Assembly: GCF_007004065.1 (NCBI RefSeq)
Contig: NZ_VFSV01000011.1
Coordinates: forward strand, 1 to 64,000
Source: Palleronia caenipelagi
Lineage (GTDB): Bacteria; Pseudomonadota; Alphaproteobacteria; Rhodobacterales; Rhodobacteraceae
DNA length: 64,000 bases
Direction of reading: 5' to 3'
The position numbers and the translations under genes are program-made. Numbering within the stretch: the stretch's first letter is position 1; each line of letters begins with the position of its first letter. Positions 57,466 through 64,000 of the stretch are shown in pieces. Below the pieces are notes generated by a model. That model was given only the letters and a program-made list of their open reading frames with translations. It ran no database searches and had not been told where the DNA came from.

Positions 57466-58091
57466 GCCACGGGGGGTGCTGGTTTCGCCGGTGCGGCGTC
57501 GGGTGCGCGGATGTAAAGGGGTCTCGGTCGGCTCACAGCCTCTCCGCGTCCATCGCGCGCGATCTGCGCAATGGCGACGGCGAGGGGCAGGGCGGGTTCG
57601 GCGACGGTACCGCCACACAACTCGGCGAGTCGTTCAGCCTCGTGGCCAATGCAAAGCGCTTCCCAAGGCAGGTCGGGCAGGGCGTCCAGAGCGCACAACT
57701 CAGGTCCGCTGGGCAGACCCAGATAGAGCTTGCCGCCGCGCGCGTCGATCGAGGGCAATACAGTCGCCTCATGCCCCTCGCGCAGAGCGTCGAGAGTGGA
57801 GACGCCAACGGACCGGATGCCCAGCCCAAGCGCCAGTCCGCGCGCCGTTGCCACGGAAATGCGGATGCCGGTGAAATTACCGGGGCCGACACCCGTCGTA
57901 ATCAGCGCCAGATCAGACCAGTCGAGACCGGCCTCATCCAGAAGCTCAGCCAGCAGCGGCAACAGACGTTCGGCCTGCCCAAGGGCCATCTCTTCGTGGC
58001 GGTGTGCCAAGACTCGGTCGCCCTGAACGAGAGCGGCCGCGCAATGCGCGGCCGACGTGTCAAATGCGAGGACGGGGCCCTGCTCAGGCAA
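57462..58091 (-). CDS. tsaB: tRNA N6-threonylcarbamoyladenosine synthesis protein TsaB
   Basis: TsaB supports TsaD in making the t6A37 modification of tRNAs that read ANN codons. The 209-residue protein has L-A-F-D-T-S-A (8-14), H-E-E-M, and G-V-G-P-G-N-F-T-G-I-R-I (67-78), the ASKHA-fold signatures of the family. It overlaps the NifU-like gene by 8 bp and rimI by 4 bp. Confidence 0.93.
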   Translation of the reverse strand: MPEQGPVLAFDTSAAHCAAALVQGDRVLAHRHEEMALGQAERLLPLLAELLDEAGLDWSDLALITTGVGPGNFTGIRISVATARGLALGLGIRSVGVSTLDALREGHEATVLPSIDARGGKLYLGLPSGPELCALDALPDLPWEALCIGHEAERLAELCGGTVAEPALPLAVAIAQIARDGRGEAVSRPRPLYIRAPDAAPAKPAPPVA

Positions 58092-58644
58092 CGGGGCGCA
58101 CCTCGACCACCTCTGGAATATAGTGACGCAGCAGGTTCTCGATGCCCATCTTCAGCGTCAGCGTCGAAGAAGGGCAGCCGGAGCACGCGCCCTGCATTTG
58201 CAGATAGACGACACCCTTGTCGAAGCCGTAAAAAGTGATGTCACCGCCGTCCTGTGCCACTGCGGGTCGGACGCGGGTGTCAAGCAGTTCCTTGATTTGC
58301 GTAACAATTTCGCCGTCCGGGCCATCCTGATCCGCGTGACCGCCAGCCGCCTCGGCGCCCGCGCCCATGACCGGTTGGCCTGACTGGAAGTGCTCCATGA
58401 TCGCGCCGAGCAGAGAGGGTTTGATATGGTCCCAATCCACAGCATCCGCCTTTGTAACCGTCACGAAGTCGCTGCCAAAAAATACGCCCGTCGTACCCTC
58501 GATCCCGAACAGACGCTGAGCCAGCGGCGAGGTTTGCGCAGCGTCGGCGTTTGGGAAGTCGGCTGTCCCGGTCTCCAGCACCGTTTGACCGGGCAGGAAT
58601 TTCAGCGTGGCCGGGTTGGGTGTGGACTCGGTCTGGATGAACAT
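58084..58644 (-). CDS. NifU/NFU-type iron-sulfur carrier protein
   Basis: A 186-residue protein with an N-terminal Nfu_N domain (starting M-F-I-Q-T-E-S-T-P-N-P-A-T-L-K-F) and a C-terminal NifU domain with Cys154 and Cys157 (G-A-C-S-G-C-P). It matches NFU carriers that pass [4Fe-4S] clusters to apo-proteins. A His/Gly/Asp-rich linker (about 95-112) joins the two parts. It heads the nfu-tsaB-rimI run; AGGAG lies before the start. Confidence 0.92.
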   Translation of the reverse strand: MFIQTESTPNPATLKFLPGQTVLETGTADFPNADAAQTSPLAQRLFGIEGTTGVFFGSDFVTVTKADAVDWDHIKPSLLGAIMEHFQSGQPVMGAGAEAAGGHADQDGPDGEIVTQIKELLDTRVRPAVAQDGGDITFYGFDKGVVYLQMQGACSGCPSSTLTLKMGIENLLRHYIPEVVEVRPVA

Positions 58645-58713
58645 GGGGACGCTCCTGTGGCTTCCGCTTGGATATGCGGATGGAGGCGGGCGCTGTCAAG
58701 GTTTGGAATGGTT

Positions 58714-59418
58714 CTAAACTAGCCCGAGCTGCCGCAGTCCAAGCAATACAACCAGCAGGATCGGCTGATGTGCGAGATAGATGAGGAGGGAGTGCCGACC
58801 GGCCCTGGCCAGCAGGTCCGTCGCCGGGGCGGTTCGCGGCATCTGTAAATACCGGGCGACTGCAATTCCGACGAGCATCGGGGCGAACCACGGAAAGATC
58901 GGCTCATAATCCATGGAGGGTGGCGTATTTGGCGACAGGCCCAGCGGGTAGAGCAACGGGTGGGCGAAGATCTCGCTGGTCAGGACGATTGGTGCGATGA
59001 GAACGGCCACCGCTGAAACGAGAGTGACAGCCGGATGCAGGCGCAGAAATGGCAGCGCCAGCACAGAGAAGAGCGCGATGGCGTGCAGGATTCCGAACCA
59101 TATCGGGTAGGGCATGGTGAGGGATGTGGCGACGGTCACCCCCAGCGCCGCCGCTGCCAGGATCGCGAGGCGTCGCAGGTAGGACCGCCAGCGCAGACCG
59201 CCCCGGGCCGCGAGGCTGAGCGACACGCCAGCAAGCGCAATGAAGCTGCCCGCAATCGCGATGGCAAAACTCCGCCAGAATGTCCCGTGGGAGACATTCC
59301 AGTCAACGAGCCCAAGGAGTGCGAGGTCGAAGCTGAAGTGATACACGACCATCGCACCGAGGGCGATACCGCGCGCGTGGTCGATCCATGCGACCCGCGT
59401 GGCAGCTTCGGCAGTCAT
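58714..59418 (-). CDS. DUF1624-type (heparan-alpha-glucosaminide N-acetyltransferase-like) membrane protein
   Basis: A 234-residue membrane protein with about six or seven helices. The N-terminus R-V-A-W-I-D-H-A-R-G-I-A-L-G-A-M-V-V-Y-H-F-S-F-D has the conserved His and Asp of the acyltransferase-like family, and Q-P-I-L-L lies near the end. It may transfer an acyl group to a lipid or sugar; this is inference. ATG 59418 with GGAGG in the preceding gene sets the start. One base separates it from the usp stop at 59420. Confidence 0.82.
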   Translation of the reverse strand: MTAEAATRVAWIDHARGIALGAMVVYHFSFDLALLGLVDWNVSHGTFWRSFAIAIAGSFIALAGVSLSLAARGGLRWRSYLRRLAILAAAALGVTVATSLTMPYPIWFGILHAIALFSVLALPFLRLHPAVTLVSAVAVLIAPIVLTSEIFAHPLLYPLGLSPNTPPSMDYEPIFPWFAPMLVGIAVARYLQMPRTAPATDLLARAGRHSLLIYLAHQPILLVVLLGLRQLGLV

Positions 59419-59419
59419 G

Positions 59420-59875
59420 TCAGGTGATGGCCTCCAGCCGGTCCTTCGAGAGATTGCCGGGCACGATCGTGAGCGGAACCGGCAAACCGCCAGCGGCTTT
59501 CGAAAGTTGTGTGACGAGCGGGCCGGGACCGGCCTTGTCTTCGCCCGCGCCAAGCACGAGCACGCCGATTTCCTTATCTTCTCGAATCTGGGCCAAAAGC
59601 TGCGGCACAGCTTCACCCTCGCGGATCACCAGCGTCGGATCGATATTCTGACGGTCGCGCATCCATTTCGCAAAGACCTCGAAATGGGCTTCGATCCGTT
59701 CCCGCGCTTCTTCCTTCATCAGCGATCCAACACCGAGCCAGTGATTGAAATCATCGGGAGGAATGATCGACAGAATCGTCACGCCCGAAGAGGTTTTCGC
59801 CGCACGCATCGCGGCATAACGCATGGCGTTCAGACATTCGCGGCTGTCATCGAGCACGACCAGAAACTTGCGCAT
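59420..59875 (-). CDS. Universal stress protein
   Basis: A 151-residue UspA-fold protein: M-R-K-F-L-V-V-L-D-D-S-R-E (1-13), I-L-S-I-I-P at the end of strand 2, and L-V-L-G-A-G-E-D-K-A-G-P (nucleotide loop; not the standard G-S-x-G pattern). It probably binds ATP and acts in stress survival, as in other Usp proteins. Located between cobB and the DUF1624 gene, which it precedes by 1 bp. Confidence 0.85.
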   Translation of the reverse strand: MRKFLVVLDDSRECLNAMRYAAMRAAKTSSGVTILSIIPPDDFNHWLGVGSLMKEEARERIEAHFEVFAKWMRDRQNIDPTLVIREGEAVPQLLAQIREDKEIGVLVLGAGEDKAGPGPLVTQLSKAAGGLPVPLTIVPGNLSKDRLEAIT

Positions 59876-59924
59876 CCCCTGTCCCTCCTCAAGAGGGTAC
59901 GATGGGCGATCCCGATCCCCCTGT

Positions 59925-60608
59925 CTAGCGCAAAGGCGAGGTGCCCAGCGTCTCGACCCAATTCGGAACGGTCTCTGACGCAGGGCCGTAGACCCCGTCA
60001 TCGAAGGCGCCGCCTGACGGTTCGAGATTGATCTCCAGCGTCGGAATGCCGAGCGTCCGCGCCATGTCCACATAGCCGGCTGCCGGGTAAACGGTGCCGC
60101 TGGTGCCGATGGCCACGAACAGAGATGCTGTGGCGAGCCAGGTCTCGATCTGATCCAACCCATAGGGGATCTCGCCAAACCAGACCACATCGGGCCGGAC
60201 AGCAAGGGCACCGCAGGTGGGGCAGGCGTCGTCAGCAGAGGTCTCCAACGGCGCGTCCCATCGTACGTCGCAGTTCGCGCATTTTACCCGGTCGAGTTGC
60301 CCATGCATGTGCAGAACGCTGCTCGCGCCCGCCGCCTCCAGCAGAGAGTCCACATTCTGGGTGATCAGCCGTGCCACGCCCCGCTTTTCCAGATTGGCCA
60401 GTGCGTAATGCGCCGGGTTCGGAGTCGCCGCCGCTGCGTTCCGCCGTCTGACATTATAGAACTCGTGCACCCGTGCAGGATTGCGCGCATAGCCTTCGGG
60501 TGTGGCAACTTCGGTGAGGTCATATTTCGACCAGATGCCACCCGTGTCGCGAAAGGTGCCGAGACCGCTTTCTGCGGACAGTCCCGCGCCGGTGAGGATG
60601 AAGATCAT
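59925..60608 (-). CDS. cobB: NAD-dependent protein deacylase (sirtuin, CobB)
   Basis: A 227-residue sirtuin that removes acyl groups from lysine with NAD. It has G-A-G-L-S-A-E-S-G (7-15), T-Q-N-V-D (83-87), catalytic His102, and zinc ligands Cys110, Cys113, Cys129, Cys132. Tyr51 and Arg54 (Y-N-V-R) match the class III signature that favours succinyl-lysine. It starts 65 bp from the divergent phosphatase gene and heads cobB-usp-DUF1624. Confidence 0.93.
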   Translation of the reverse strand: MIFILTGAGLSAESGLGTFRDTGGIWSKYDLTEVATPEGYARNPARVHEFYNVRRRNAAAATPNPAHYALANLEKRGVARLITQNVDSLLEAAGASSVLHMHGQLDRVKCANCDVRWDAPLETSADDACPTCGALAVRPDVVWFGEIPYGLDQIETWLATASLFVAIGTSGTVYPAAGYVDMARTLGIPTLEINLEPSGGAFDDGVYGPASETVPNWVETLGTSPLR

Positions 60609-60673
60609 CTGCCGCTCCGGTTTAAGTCCTGTGCAGACTGGAAGAGAGTGGCGTGCAGCGCTAGGCTGATTTC

Positions 60674-61108
60674 ATGGCTTATCGCATTCTTGTCGTCTGT
60701 CTCGGAAATATCTGTCGCTCTCCCACTGCTGAGGTGGTTCTGCGGGACCGTGCGCGTGCGGCCGGTCTGGACGTTGAGGTCGATTCGGCCGGGACCAGCG
60801 GATGGCATCTGGGAGAGCCGCCGCACCGGCCGATGATCGCAACCGCCCGGCAGAGCGGATACGATCTGTCGCCGCTGCGGGCGCGGCAGGTCTCGGAACA
60901 AGATTTTTTCGCCTTCGACCTTATCCTCGTCGCCGACCGGAACAACCTCAGGGACGTCGAGCTCCGCAGGCCGGCGGGGAATAACACGCCGGTGCGTCTT
61001 TTGGCTGACGATGCGGATGTGCCGGATCCCTATTATACCGGTGACTACATCGGAGCTCTTCAGATAATCGAAGAGGCGGCAGACAAGCTGATCGCTCAGC
61101 TGCAATAG
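60674..61108 (+). CDS. Low-molecular-weight protein-tyrosine phosphatase
   Basis: A 144-residue enzyme with the catalytic loop V-C-L-G-N-I-C-R-S (8-16; Cys9, Arg15) and the general acid Asp118 in V-P-D-P-Y-Y-T-G. It dephosphorylates tyrosine residues; the substrate is unknown, and no kinase is adjacent. The first start is at 60674, sharing the 65-bp gap with cobB. Its stop overlaps the convergent small gene by 13 bp. Confidence 0.93.
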   Translation: MAYRILVVCLGNICRSPTAEVVLRDRARAAGLDVEVDSAGTSGWHLGEPPHRPMIATARQSGYDLSPLRARQVSEQDFFAFDLILVADRNNLRDVELRRPAGNNTPVRLLADDADVPDPYYTGDYIGALQIIEEAADKLIAQLQ

Positions 61109-61395
61109 CTCTGCGCGGCGCTGCCGAATTTCTTGTATTTTTTCCAGAAAACCTCGTGGCGGCGGTTATCCGACTGCCGGACTTCCTGAGCCTTGTGAGG
61201 ATCTTTGAAGAACGTCGCAGCGAGTTTCTGATCTTTGCGCGACAGCGTGGCGTCCGCCACTTGCTGAATACAGTCGCACAGCCGCGGCGATGCGCTGCCG
61301 CGCTCGGATTTCTCGCAGGCGCGTTCAATCGTCCCTGCATGTGCCGCGCCGGTCGTCAGCATCAGCACGGCTGCAATTCCAAACAGTTTTTTCAT
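61096..61395 (-). CDS. Small secreted protein with three or four cysteines, unknown function
   Basis: A 99-residue protein with signal peptide M-K-K-L-F-G-I-A-A-V-L-M-L-T-T-G-A-A-H-A (cleavage near 20) and a helical mature part. Cys27, Cys40, Cys42 and Cys98 may form disulfides. Lysine-rich W-K-K-Y-K-K-F-G near the end. The pattern resembles short periplasmic proteins of Rhodobacterales that are sometimes labelled arginine transporter without proof. ATG 61395 is preferred; a longer frame goes to 61461. Confidence 0.68.
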   Translation of the reverse strand: MKKLFGIAAVLMLTTGAAHAGTIERACEKSERGSASPRLCDCIQQVADATLSRKDQKLAATFFKDPHKAQEVRQSDNRRHEVFWKKYKKFGSAAQSYCS

Positions 61396-61508
61396 GGTGT
61401 TTTGCCTCGTTATGTACTGCTCGTGTCTTTGCGGCGCCGGATCCTTCCGGTTCTTCCGCAATTCCGCCGATCTGACATTATCACGTCTGTCCTGAGTCGC
61501 AAAACCCG

Positions 61509-62720
61509 TTACAACCGGGTCGGCTCGTCACCGCGCAGGCGCAACCAGATCAGCGCGCCGCCAGCGAGTGCGAGAAACGGGAGCATGGCCATATTAACGG
61601 CGCTCCAGCCTTCTTGCGGCGAGCCGCCCGCGCAGTTCATCAATGTGCCTGAGGCGAGCGAGGCGAGGGTGACGCAGCCGAAAACGGCAAAGTCGTTCAT
61701 GCCCTGGACGCGACCGCGCTCTTCGGGCGTGTGGGCTGTCGAGAGCATCGTCGTTGCGCCAATAAAGGCAAAATTCCATCCGAGCCCCAGCAGGATCAGC
61801 GCTCCATAGAAATTGGTGATCTCAACGCCAGCGAGGCCGACCAGGCCGGCGATGGCGAGAAACACCAGCCCCAGCGAGGTGACCATGCGCACCCCGAACC
61901 GCGCGATCACGTGACCCGTAAAGAACGACGGCGCATACATGGCCAGAACGTGAGCTGAGACGATATCGGCAGCGTCATCGGGGGCAAAGCCGCACCCAAC
62001 CACGGCCAGAGGGGTGGAGGTCATGACGAGGTTCATCAACGCATAGGTGACCATGGCGCAGATGATCGCCACGAGGATCACCGGGCTGGCCAAAAGCTGC
62101 GCCCGGCTGCGTCCCGCGTCGCTGCCCGCCGCTGGTGCGGGGGGGCGCGGAATGTCGAGGCCGAGAAACAGAGCAACGCCTGTCAGGTTCAGCACGACGA
62201 CCGCGAGATACGTTCCGAGAAATGGGATGACAGTGAGATCCGACGTCAGCTTGACCAGCTGCGGGCCAATGATCGCGGAGGCCAGCCCCCCGGCCATCAC
62301 GTAGGAAATCGCTTTGGGCCGGAATGTCTCGGACGCGGTGTCAGCCGCGGCAAACCGGTAGAACCCCAGAGAGGACATGTACCCTCCCGCCAGCAGGGAT
62401 CCGGCGAGGAAGATCGCAAAGCTACCGCTATAGAGACCAAACGCCCCCAACAGCGCCCCGCCGCCTCCGCAGATGGCGCCCAGCACGAAGCCGGCCCGCC
62501 GCCCGCGACGCTGCATCAGCCCGGAAAGAGGCTGTGCTGCCAGCATGGAGCCAAACACGATCAGGGAAATCGGGAGGGTCGCGAAACACGGATTGGGCGA
62601 CAGCATCTGCCCCGCCAGACCACCAACGATGAACAGCATGGACATCTGCGCACCCAAGTAGGCCTGTGCGGCAGCGAGGACAATAACGTTCCTCTTCTCA
62701 CGGGAGATTTTGGCGGTCAT
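61509..62720 (-). CDS. MFS-family transporter
   Basis: A 403-residue permease with 12 hydrophobic helices, conserved R-R-G-R-R-A-G-F between helices 2 and 3 (near residues 64-71), and a long middle loop with P-A-P-A-A-G-S. It is related to multidrug or metabolite efflux carriers of the YfcJ/YcaD type; the substrate cannot be given. ATG 62720 is chosen because GGAAG is 4 bp upstream; ATG 62723 is an alternative. It is divergent from cobK. Confidence 0.87.
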   Translation of the reverse strand: MTAKISREKRNVIVLAAAQAYLGAQMSMLFIVGGLAGQMLSPNPCFATLPISLIVFGSMLAAQPLSGLMQRRGRRAGFVLGAICGGGGALLGAFGLYSGSFAIFLAGSLLAGGYMSSLGFYRFAAADTASETFRPKAISYVMAGGLASAIIGPQLVKLTSDLTVIPFLGTYLAVVVLNLTGVALFLGLDIPRPPAPAAGSDAGRSRAQLLASPVILVAIICAMVTYALMNLVMTSTPLAVVGCGFAPDDAADIVSAHVLAMYAPSFFTGHVIARFGVRMVTSLGLVFLAIAGLVGLAGVEITNFYGALILLGLGWNFAFIGATTMLSTAHTPEERGRVQGMNDFAVFGCVTLASLASGTLMNCAGGSPQEGWSAVNMAMLPFLALAGGALIWLRLRGDEPTRL

Positions 62721-62810
62721 CATGCTTCCATCTAAGATCTGGGTACCAAGGCGGCTATGCCGGTCTAGATGATGTCTAGGCGACGCCGGAAACGATGAAC
62801 AGGTGAAAGC

Positions 62811-63572
62811 GTGACAACCAGAGTTCTCCTTCTCGCGGGCACCTCAGAGGCCCGCGATCTGGCCGCGTCGCTGGCGCTGATGAGCGGTGTCACCGCGACC
62901 GCTTCGCTGTCCCGCCCCTCTCGTGTGCCGCAACCGCTGGGGATTCCGTCGCGGATCGGCGGGTTTGGGGGCGATGAAGGCTTCCGCGCCTACCTGCGGG
63001 ATGAACGGGTCGGCGCGGTTCTGGATGCCACCCATCCGTTTGCCACGCGGATCTCGTTCCGTTCGGCGCGAATATGCGCCGAGGAGGGGTTGCCCTATGG
63101 TCAGTTCCTGCGTCCGGCCTGGACTCCGCTGGACGGGGATCGGTGGCATTTTGCCGCAGATGAGGCCGAGGCGGCCGCGCTTGTGCCGCCAGGGGCACGA
63201 ATTTTCCTCACAACCGGGCGGGCGGGCATCGATCGCTATGGCCGTCTCGAAGGCCGAGAGGTCGTTGTTCGCCAATTGGGCGAGGTGCCGTCGGAGCCGC
63301 CACCCTTTGAGACCGGGCGCTGGCTTTTTGGCAGGCCACCCTTCTCCGTCGATGAGGAGGTGGAGCTGTTTCGGAAACTGGGTATTGACTGGATGATCGT
63401 CCGCAATTCGGGCGGTACGTCCAGCCGGTCGAAACTCGATGCGGCCCGACGGCTGGGGATCAACGTGGCTATGATCCGCAGGCCGATGCAGCCCGATGCC
63501 ATCCGCTTTGAGTCGCTTGCGTATGCGGTCAGCTGGCTGCGCCGCGTGGCGCTCCGGGACCGGGTGGAATGA
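62811..63572 (+). CDS. cobK: Precorrin-6A reductase
   Basis: CobK reduces precorrin-6A with NADPH in aerobic cobalamin synthesis. The 253-residue protein starts T-R-V-L-L-L-A-G-T-S-E-A-R (3-15) and contains D-A-T-H-P-F-A and N-S-G-G-T-S-S-R-S-K, the family signatures. Starts with GTG 62811. No other cob genes are in the window. The DNA-glycosylase gene overlaps its stop (ATGA). Supply of cobalamin would serve Ecm in the same window. Confidence 0.93.
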   Translation: MTTRVLLLAGTSEARDLAASLALMSGVTATASLSRPSRVPQPLGIPSRIGGFGGDEGFRAYLRDERVGAVLDATHPFATRISFRSARICAEEGLPYGQFLRPAWTPLDGDRWHFAADEAEAAALVPPGARIFLTTGRAGIDRYGRLEGREVVVRQLGEVPSEPPPFETGRWLFGRPPFSVDEEVELFRKLGIDWMIVRNSGGTSSRSKLDAARRLGINVAMIRRPMQPDAIRFESLAYAVSWLRRVALRDRVE

Positions 63573-64000
63573 CCCTCCACAGCGAGAGGATTATCCGGGG
63601 CGCAGACTGTATCGAGGAGGGGACCCATTGGCTCATCATGCGGGACCCACGGCTGGCCATGGCGCGGGCGGAGACGGGGCCGTGGCCGCTGCGCCTGCGG
63701 CCGGGGGGATTTGGGGCGCTATTGCAGGCAATTGTCGGTCAGCAGGTCTCGGTGGCTTCGGCGCGAGCGATCGGCGGGCGGCTGGAGGCAGCGGGCTTCA
63801 CCGATGCAGACGCGATCCGCAAGGCCGGGGACGACGCTCTGCGGGCCTGCGGGTTGTCGCGGCCCAAGCTGCGCTATCTGCGAGCGCTCTCCGAGGCTGA
63901 CATCGACTTCGACGCGCTTGGAGATTTGCCGTCCGGAGAGGTCGTGGACTCTCTGGTGGCGTTGCCGGGGATCGGGCGCTGGACGGCAGAGATCTACGCA
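63569..64000 (+). CDS. DNA-3-methyladenine glycosylase (AlkA-type HhH-GPD), partial
   Basis: The frame opens with ATG 63569, overlapping the cobK stop (ATGA), and has no stop before the window ends, so 144 codons are visible. I-V-G-Q-Q-V-S (about 56-62) and the helix-hairpin-helix L-P-G-I-G-R-W-T-A-E-I-Y-A (about 132-144) are those of alkylated-base DNA glycosylases. The catalytic Asp should lie about 15-20 residues beyond the edge. Co-translation with cobK seems accidental to function. Confidence 0.9.
   Translation, partial: MTLHSERIIRGADCIEEGTHWLIMRDPRLAMARAETGPWPLRLRPGGFGALLQAIVGQQVSVASARAIGGRLEAAGFTDADAIRKAGDDALRACGLSRPKLRYLRALSEADIDFDALGDLPSGEVVDSLVALPGIGRWTAEIYA

Noticed and set aside
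62724-62810. Cobalamin riboswitch ahead of cobK
   Set aside because: The gap is only 87 bp, shared with a divergent gene, and no B12-box (GCCACTG-type) element is seen.

Overview
The window is chromosomal DNA of a high-GC alphaproteobacterium, most likely a member of the Rhodobacteraceae/Roseobacter clade. The lineage call rests on a 14-gene nuo operon interrupted by small Rhodobacterales-type extra genes (DUF5333- and DUF5337-like, lipoproteins, a detached helix-hairpin-helix protein), the ethylmalonyl-CoA pathway pair ccr/ecm, an HvrA-type H-NS protein, a Hint-domain protein and an RTX-repeat protein. No genus can be named from sequence alone.

Left edge (1-610): the end of a Tn7-like transposon lies about 20-25 bp behind the glmS stop codon, at the classical attTn7 position. 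It shows three 20-bp tandem repeats that look like TnsB sites and the first ~56 codons of tnsA. tnsA is interrupted by an IS3-family element whose orfA runs off the window, so the cargo is not visible. Next come glmS-glmU (minus strand) and gph (plus).

Region 4.6-28.7 kb: isovaleryl-CoA dehydrogenase with a small downstream gene, a LysE-type exporter and a SpoIIAA/STAS-like gene lead into a plus-strand run nuoABCD-(lipoprotein)-nuoE-(HHH protein, DUF5337)-nuoF-(lipoprotein, DUF5333, secreted protein)-nuoGHIJKLMN-birA-coaX-rnj. It ends at a strong hairpin shared with the convergent DEAD-box helicase.

Region 28.7-44.4 kb: minus-strand DEAD-box helicase, membrane-anchored RTX protein, prfC and Hint protein. 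Plus-strand genes follow: an SDR with an atypical active site, an orphan Fbp-type ABC ATPase, and the Anbu set (circularly permuted ATP-grasp, alpha-E, transglutaminase, GNAT, Anbu peptidase). Then a small membrane protein, the mdh-glycosyltransferase pair, TauE/SafE, and an H-NS gene whose leader carries a perfect hairpin abutting the start codon.

Region 44.5-64 kb: divergent ecm and ccr give two consecutive steps of C2 assimilation (crotonyl-CoA to ethylmalonyl-CoA, then ethylmalonyl- to methylsuccinyl-CoA). A RecD-like helicase, a TIGR02186-TauE pair, and a complete BMP-type nucleoside ABC importer with purine nucleoside phosphorylase follow. Then come nifU-like/tsaB/rimI, cobB-usp-DUF1624, a low-molecular-weight phosphatase, an MFS carrier, cobK, and an AlkA-type glycosylase cut by the window edge.

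No tRNA, rRNA or CRISPR array was recognised, and no gene-free stretch exceeds 300 bp (the longest is 292 bp between ecm and ccr). Several genes are coupled by ATGA, GTGA or TGATG overlaps, as described in each entry. The most unusual signals are the IS-interrupted Tn7-like end at glmS, the H-NS leader hairpin, the Anbu cluster with an extra acetyltransferase, the SDR lacking Tyr and Lys, and the cysteine-containing exported proteins inside the nuo operon.
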